NCBI GenBank assembly: GCA_029864785.1
Contig: JAOTST010000058.1
Span: 1-8,048 of the forward strand
Direction of reading: 5' to 3'
DNA: 8,048 nucleotides
DNA from: Chromatiales bacterium
GTDB lineage: Bacteria > Pseudomonadota > Gammaproteobacteria > Thiohalomonadales > Thiohalomonadaceae
Under the pieces are notes generated by a model. It searched no databases. It was not told where the DNA came from and worked only from the letters and a program-made list of their open reading frames with translations. This document shows, in pieces, positions 4,345-8,048 of this stretch; the first letter of the stretch is position 1; every line of letters starts with the position of its first letter. Position numbers and translations under genes: made by a program.

Positions 4345-7244
4345 TGTTCATGAAATTGCTACCCACTTCGCAGGAACTTGATTGCCTTCCCTATCGGCTA
4401 CGTGATGATGTCTTGCAGACGTGGGAAAATATTGAGGAGTCGACAGGGTTCGATACGTTATTGCAGGATGATGCTTATCGATCAGAGCTTCTTACGGTGC
4501 TCGCATCGAGTCAATTTATCGCGCAACAATTCCAGCGCAAACCAGATCTTTTAAGTGAACTGATTGAATCAGGTGATCTACACCGTTCTTATACACGCGA
4601 TGAGTTGAGTCAAAAACTGACCTCCGCGATTGCAGAGGTTGTAGATGAGGCGGAACTGGCAAGAGTGATACGCATCTTTCGCCAACGGGAAATGGTGCGC
4701 CTCGGATGGCGTGATCTGACCGGCAAAGCACCACTTAAAGAGGTGGTTGAGACGCTATCTGAATTGGCGGAGGCTGTGGTTTCGCAGGGATTAGGGAGGC
4801 TCTATCAGTGGCACTGCGAGCAGTGGGGCACACCATTGGATAGCGCAGGTAATCCCCAGCGGCTGGTGGTTCTGGCTATGGGTAAGTTGGGTGCATGGGA
4901 GCTTAACTTCTCCTCCGATATCGATCTGATTTTCACCTTTCCTGAAGATGGCGAAATTGAAGGGAGTAAACGCCATACCACCCATCAGCAATTTTTCGTC
5001 AAGCTGGGACAGCGGCTAATTAAATTGATTGATCATCATAGTGCTGATGGTTTTGTTTTCAGGGTCGATATGCGCCTGCGCCCGTTTGGTGATGCCAGCC
5101 CGTTGGCGATCTCTTTTGATGCGCTGGAGCACTATTACCAGACCCATGGTCGTGAGTGGGAACGCTATGCGATGATCAAGGCGCGTCCCATTGCCGGAAA
5201 TACCGATGACTGTGCCGAACTGATAACGCGTCTGCGTCCCTTTATTTTTCGAAAATATATTGACTTTGGTGTGTTTGAATCACTCAGAGAGATGAAGGCG
5301 ATGATCGCACGCGAGTCGGCCAAGCGCGGGATGGATCGTAATATAAAGCTGGGTGAAGGGGGGATTCGTGAGGTGGAATTTCTCGGTCAGGCGTTCCAGC
5401 TGATCCACGGAGGTCGTGAACCAACACTGCAAAAACGCAGAATTATCACCGTACTGGAGGCGCTACGGGGTCTCAATATGTTGCCCGATTATGTCGTTGA
5501 TGAGCTTAATGTGGCGTATGATTTTTTACGCCGTGTCGAGCACCGGCTACAGGCGTGGGCCGATCAGCAGACCCAGCTGTTACCCGATGAAGATGATGAG
5601 ATGGGTAAGGCACGTATTGCCTTTACCATGAGTTATGATAATTGGGATGCTTTCATAAATGGACTAAGGTTTCATACTCAAAAGGTGCATCAGCACTTTG
5701 AGCAGGTGCTTGCCGCTCCTCAGAGTGAGCATGAAGATTCTGAAGAGAGTCACTGGGTCGCTATTTGGGATGGATCTATCGATATGGATGAGGCGGTCGC
5801 CATTCTGCAACAGAGTGGTTACCGCCAACCACAAGAGAGCTACGAACAGATCCATAAGCTTGCTGAGAGTCGTCTGGTAAAGCAGATTAGCGCCACTGCG
5901 CGTAAGCGCCTCGATCATCTTGTGCCCTTAATACTCGGAGGTATTTCACAGTGCGACAATAGTGATGAGAGCCTGAGTCGAGTCTTGAACATTATCGAAA
6001 AGATCGCGCGCAGAAGCTCCTATATAGCGCTGTTGGTCGAGAATCCACTGGCGCTCTCGCAGCTGGTCAAACTCTGTAGTCGCAGCCTCTGGATTGCCGA
6101 CACCCTTGCCGCCAATCCCAATCTGCTCGATGAACTTCTCGACCCGCGTACCCTCTATACACCGCCTTCGCGTGAGGAGCTGCACAACCAACTTAGTAAC
6201 TATCTGATTCATCTTGATGCAGATGATCAGGAGGGGCAGATGGAGCTGTTGCGTCGTTTTAAAATGGCTGCGGTGCTACGTGTTGCAGCGGCTGATCTGA
6301 TGGATGCCGAATCATTGATGGTAGTGAGTGACCATCTTACGGAGATCGCCGAGATTGCTGTTAATGCGAGTTTAGACATTGCCTGGCAGCAGATGGTCAG
6401 CAAACATGGTGAGCCCGCAAATAATAAAAAGGGATTGGGGGTTATCGGTTACGGCAAGATGGGGGGGCTGGAACTCGGTTACGGCTCAGACCTCGATATG
6501 GTGATGCTCTGCCATCCCGATTCGGGTGAACTGACCACCGGCAAGCGACCTATTGGCGAGATGATATTCAACCTGCGTCTTGGTCAACGTTTTAACCATA
6601 TTATTGATGCCCGTACGCCCTCGGGGCGGCTCTATGAGGTTGATAGCCGACTACGCCCGAATGGTAATTCGGGGCCTCTAGTATCAACCATTGATGGCTT
6701 TAAAAATTATCTGCAAAAGAGTGCATGGACCTGGGAGTTACAGGCACTGGTGCGGGCACGTTTTATTGCAGGTGATGCCGAACTGAAGCAACAATTTGAG
6801 ATGATTCGTGAGCAAATTTTGGGCGAGGAACGTGATCGTGAAAAATTGAGGCACGATGTGTTGGATATGCGCGAAAAGATGCGTGAATCTCTTTCTAAGG
6901 GCGAAGGGGGCACAAAGAGTGACAAATTTGACCTAAAACAGGATAGAGGCGGTATCGCTGACATCGAATTTATGGTGCAATACGGTGTTCTTGGGTGGGC
7001 TCATACCCATCCGGAACTTCTTCGGTGGAGCGACAATATCCGCCTGCTGGAGACGATGTCATCGTGTGAAATTATCACTCGTGACGAGGCAGAGCTTCTG
7101 GCCGATGCCTATCGACAATATCGTGCCTGCGCGCATCGTGTGAGTCTGCAACAGCAGCCTGCGGTGGTGAGCGGCGAAGAATTTAATGAAGTACGCAAGG
7201 GCGTGATCCAAGTGTGGCAACGCCTGATGAGAGTTGGAGAGTAG
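4344..7244 (+). CDS. glnE: Bifunctional glutamine synthetase adenylyltransferase/adenylyl-removing enzyme
   Basis: GlnE attaches AMP to a tyrosine of glutamine synthetase (GlnA) when nitrogen is ample and removes it by phosphorolysis when nitrogen is scarce, under control of PII (GlnB) and glutamine. The 966 residues match the usual length of about 945-980. Both nucleotidyltransferase domains are intact. The N-terminal adenylyl-removing half has GKLGAWELNFSSDIDLIF (180-197; Asp192 and Asp194 bind metal) and RLRPFGD (244-250). The C-terminal adenylyltransferase half has GYGKMGGLELGYGSDLDMV (702-720; Asp716, Asp718) and EVDSRLRPNGNSG (765-777). Helical regulatory segments follow each, with GEGGIREVEF (337-346) and DRGGIADIEF (867-876) as the paired GlnD/GlnE-type motifs. 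ATG 4344 gives the longest frame; ATG 4350 has a slightly better ribosome site. ilvE begins three bases after the stop, so the two are probably co-transcribed. Confidence 0.97.
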   Translation: MFMKLLPTSQELDCLPYRLRDDVLQTWENIEESTGFDTLLQDDAYRSELLTVLASSQFIAQQFQRKPDLLSELIESGDLHRSYTRDELSQKLTSAIAEVVDEAELARVIRIFRQREMVRLGWRDLTGKAPLKEVVETLSELAEAVVSQGLGRLYQWHCEQWGTPLDSAGNPQRLVVLAMGKLGAWELNFSSDIDLIFTFPEDGEIEGSKRHTTHQQFFVKLGQRLIKLIDHHSADGFVFRVDMRLRPFGDASPLAISFDALEHYYQTHGREWERYAMIKARPIAGNTDDCAELITRLRPFIFRKYIDFGVFESLREMKAMIARESAKRGMDRNIKLGEGGIREVEFLGQAFQLIHGGREPTLQKRRIITVLEALRGLNMLPDYVVDELNVAYDFLRRVEHRLQAWADQQTQLLPDEDDEMGKARIAFTMSYDNWDAFINGLRFHTQKVHQHFEQVLAAPQSEHEDSEESHWVAIWDGSIDMDEAVAILQQSGYRQPQESYEQIHKLAESRLVKQISATARKRLDHLVPLILGGISQCDNSDESLSRVLNIIEKIARRSSYIALLVENPLALSQLVKLCSRSLWIADTLAANPNLLDELLDPRTLYTPPSREELHNQLSNYLIHLDADDQEGQMELLRRFKMAAVLRVAAADLMDAESLMVVSDHLTEIAEIAVNASLDIAWQQMVSKHGEPANNKKGLGVIGYGKMGGLELGYGSDLDMVMLCHPDSGELTTGKRPIGEMIFNLRLGQRFNHIIDARTPSGRLYEVDSRLRPNGNSGPLVSTIDGFKNYLQKSAWTWELQALVRARFIAGDAELKQQFEMIREQILGEERDREKLRHDVLDMREKMRESLSKGEGGTKSDKFDLKQDRGGIADIEFMVQYGVLGWAHTHPELLRWSDNIRLLETMSSCEIITRDEAELLADAYRQYRACAHRVSLQQQPAVVSGEEFNEVRKGVIQVWQRLMRVGE
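7236..7240 (+). promoter_or_regulatory. Shine-Dalgarno selecting the first ilvE ATG
   Basis: GGAGA lies inside the last codons of glnE, 7 bases before ATG 7248 and 13 before the in-frame ATG 7254, so the first ATG is preferred. Its position inside glnE suggests translational coupling. Confidence 0.65.
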
Positions 7245-7247
7245 ACG

Positions 7248-8048
7248 ATGACGATGGACGATCAAGACGGCGTTATTTGGCTTGATGGTGAGATGGTTCC
7301 GTGGCGTGAGGCGAAGACCCACGTACTGACCCACACCCTGCACTATGGCATGGGGGTTTTTGAGGGCGTGCGCGCCTACAAAACCGACAAGGGTGCGGCA
7401 ATTTTCCGTTTACAGGATCATACTGATCGCCTGTTCCGCTCTGCCCATATTTTGCAGATGCCGATGCCGTTTGATAAAGAGATCATCAATCAGGCACAGC
7501 TCGATTCGGTTGCACAGAACAATCTCGATTCCGCCTATATTCGTCCGATGTGCTTTTACGGCTCAGAGGGGATGGGGCTACGTGCCGACAACCTCAAGGT
7601 GCATGTAATGGTCGCCGCCTGGAGTTGGGGAGCCTATCTCGGTGCCGATGGGCTGGAGAAGGGGATTCGCATCCGGACCTCGTCCTTCACTCGTCATCAC
7701 GTCAATATTACGATGTGTAAGGCGAAGGCCAACGGCAACTACATGAACTCAATGTTGGCACTGCAAGAGGCGATTAGCGGCGGTTACGATGAGGCGATGC
7801 TGCTCGATAACGAAGGTTATGTCACTGAAGGTAGTGGTGAGAATATCTTTATTATTCGTGATGGGATTATTTTTACCCCAGACCTTACCTCGGCTCTTGA
7901 TGGGATTACCCGCAACACCATATTCCAATTTGCCGAAGAGCTGGGCATTGAGGTGCGTGAAAAGCGCATCACCCGTGATGAGGTCTATATTGCCGATGAG
8001 GCATTCTTTACCGGAACCGCTGCGGAGGTTACCCCGATTCGTGAGGTC
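7248..8048 (+). CDS. ilvE: Branched-chain-amino-acid aminotransferase (partial, C-terminus beyond right edge)
   Basis: This is a PLP-dependent class IV (fold type IV) transaminase that interconverts leucine, isoleucine and valine with their 2-oxo acids using glutamate/2-oxoglutarate, the last step of their synthesis, in the cytoplasm. The 267 residues present align well from memory with E. coli IlvE (309 residues), so about 40 are missing. Visible signatures are HYGMGVFEGVRAY (32-44), SAYIRP (95-100), AAWSWGAYLGA (123-133), the PLP-binding Lys160 in KAKANGNYMNSML (158-170), EGSGENIF (194-201) with the conserved PLP-contacting Glu194, and the late motif FFTGTAAEVTPI (253-264). The frame reads to the last base of the window. 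It follows glnE by three bases; the same order occurs in Pseudomonas, where waaF comes next. D-amino-acid transaminase and aminodeoxychorismate lyase share the fold but match these motifs less well. Confidence 0.96.
   Translation, partial: MTMDDQDGVIWLDGEMVPWREAKTHVLTHTLHYGMGVFEGVRAYKTDKGAAIFRLQDHTDRLFRSAHILQMPMPFDKEIINQAQLDSVAQNNLDSAYIRPMCFYGSEGMGLRADNLKVHVMVAAWSWGAYLGADGLEKGIRIRTSSFTRHHVNITMCKAKANGNYMNSMLALQEAISGGYDEAMLLDNEGYVTEGSGENIFIIRDGIIFTPDLTSALDGITRNTIFQFAEELGIEVREKRITRDEVYIADEAFFTGTAAEVTPIREV

Noticed and set aside
5664..6212. Minus-strand open frames inside glnE
   Set aside because: They overlap an intact, full-length, clearly conserved gene and show no domain of their own.
7248..7256. 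Start of ilvE at the second ATG (7254)
   Set aside because: The Shine-Dalgarno GGAGA is at ideal spacing to ATG 7248 and too far from 7254.

Overview
The window looks like chromosomal DNA of a Gram-negative bacterium, most likely a gammaproteobacterium of moderate GC content. The main evidence is the gene pair glnE-ilvE, an order found in Pseudomonas and other gammaproteobacteria, together with the protein styles of the two signalling genes. No genus can be named from the sequence alone. There is no tRNA, rRNA, CRISPR array, insertion sequence or other sign of a mobile element.

Layout, left to right. (1) On the minus strand, 1-1065 is the N-terminal 355 residues of a membrane sensor: six predicted membrane helices, one PAS domain, then the linker that normally precedes a histidine-kinase phospho-acceptor helix. 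It runs off the left edge. (2) A 136-bp AT-rich divergent intergenic region separates it from (3) a tight two-gene plus-strand operon (1202-3097). This encodes a four-helix MotA/TolQ/ExbB-type proton-channel subunit and a single-pass partner. The partner has an Asp in its membrane helix, a roughly 170-residue coiled-coil-like stalk and a small C-terminal domain whose strand/helix order resembles ExbD/TolR. (4) A 118-bp gap holds a hairpin, an extended -10 promoter candidate and a possible pseudoknot leader before (5) a diguanylate cyclase (3216-4271) with intact catalytic and inhibitory-site motifs. (6) A 72-bp gap carries a second copy of the same extended -10 sequence and leads into (7) full-length glnE (4344-7244). 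(8) ilvE follows three bases later and runs off the right edge.

The right half is ordinary housekeeping metabolism: GlnE adenylylates and deadenylylates glutamine synthetase in response to nitrogen status, and IlvE makes branched-chain amino acids. The left half is more interesting. It pairs what looks like a stand-alone ion-driven 5:2-type stator motor, not flagellar MotAB, not Tol, not TonB-ExbBD and not Zorya, with a divergently transcribed PAS sensor and a downstream c-di-GMP synthase. A regulatory link between these genes is inference from position only. The motor pair is the best candidate here for a poorly described system.
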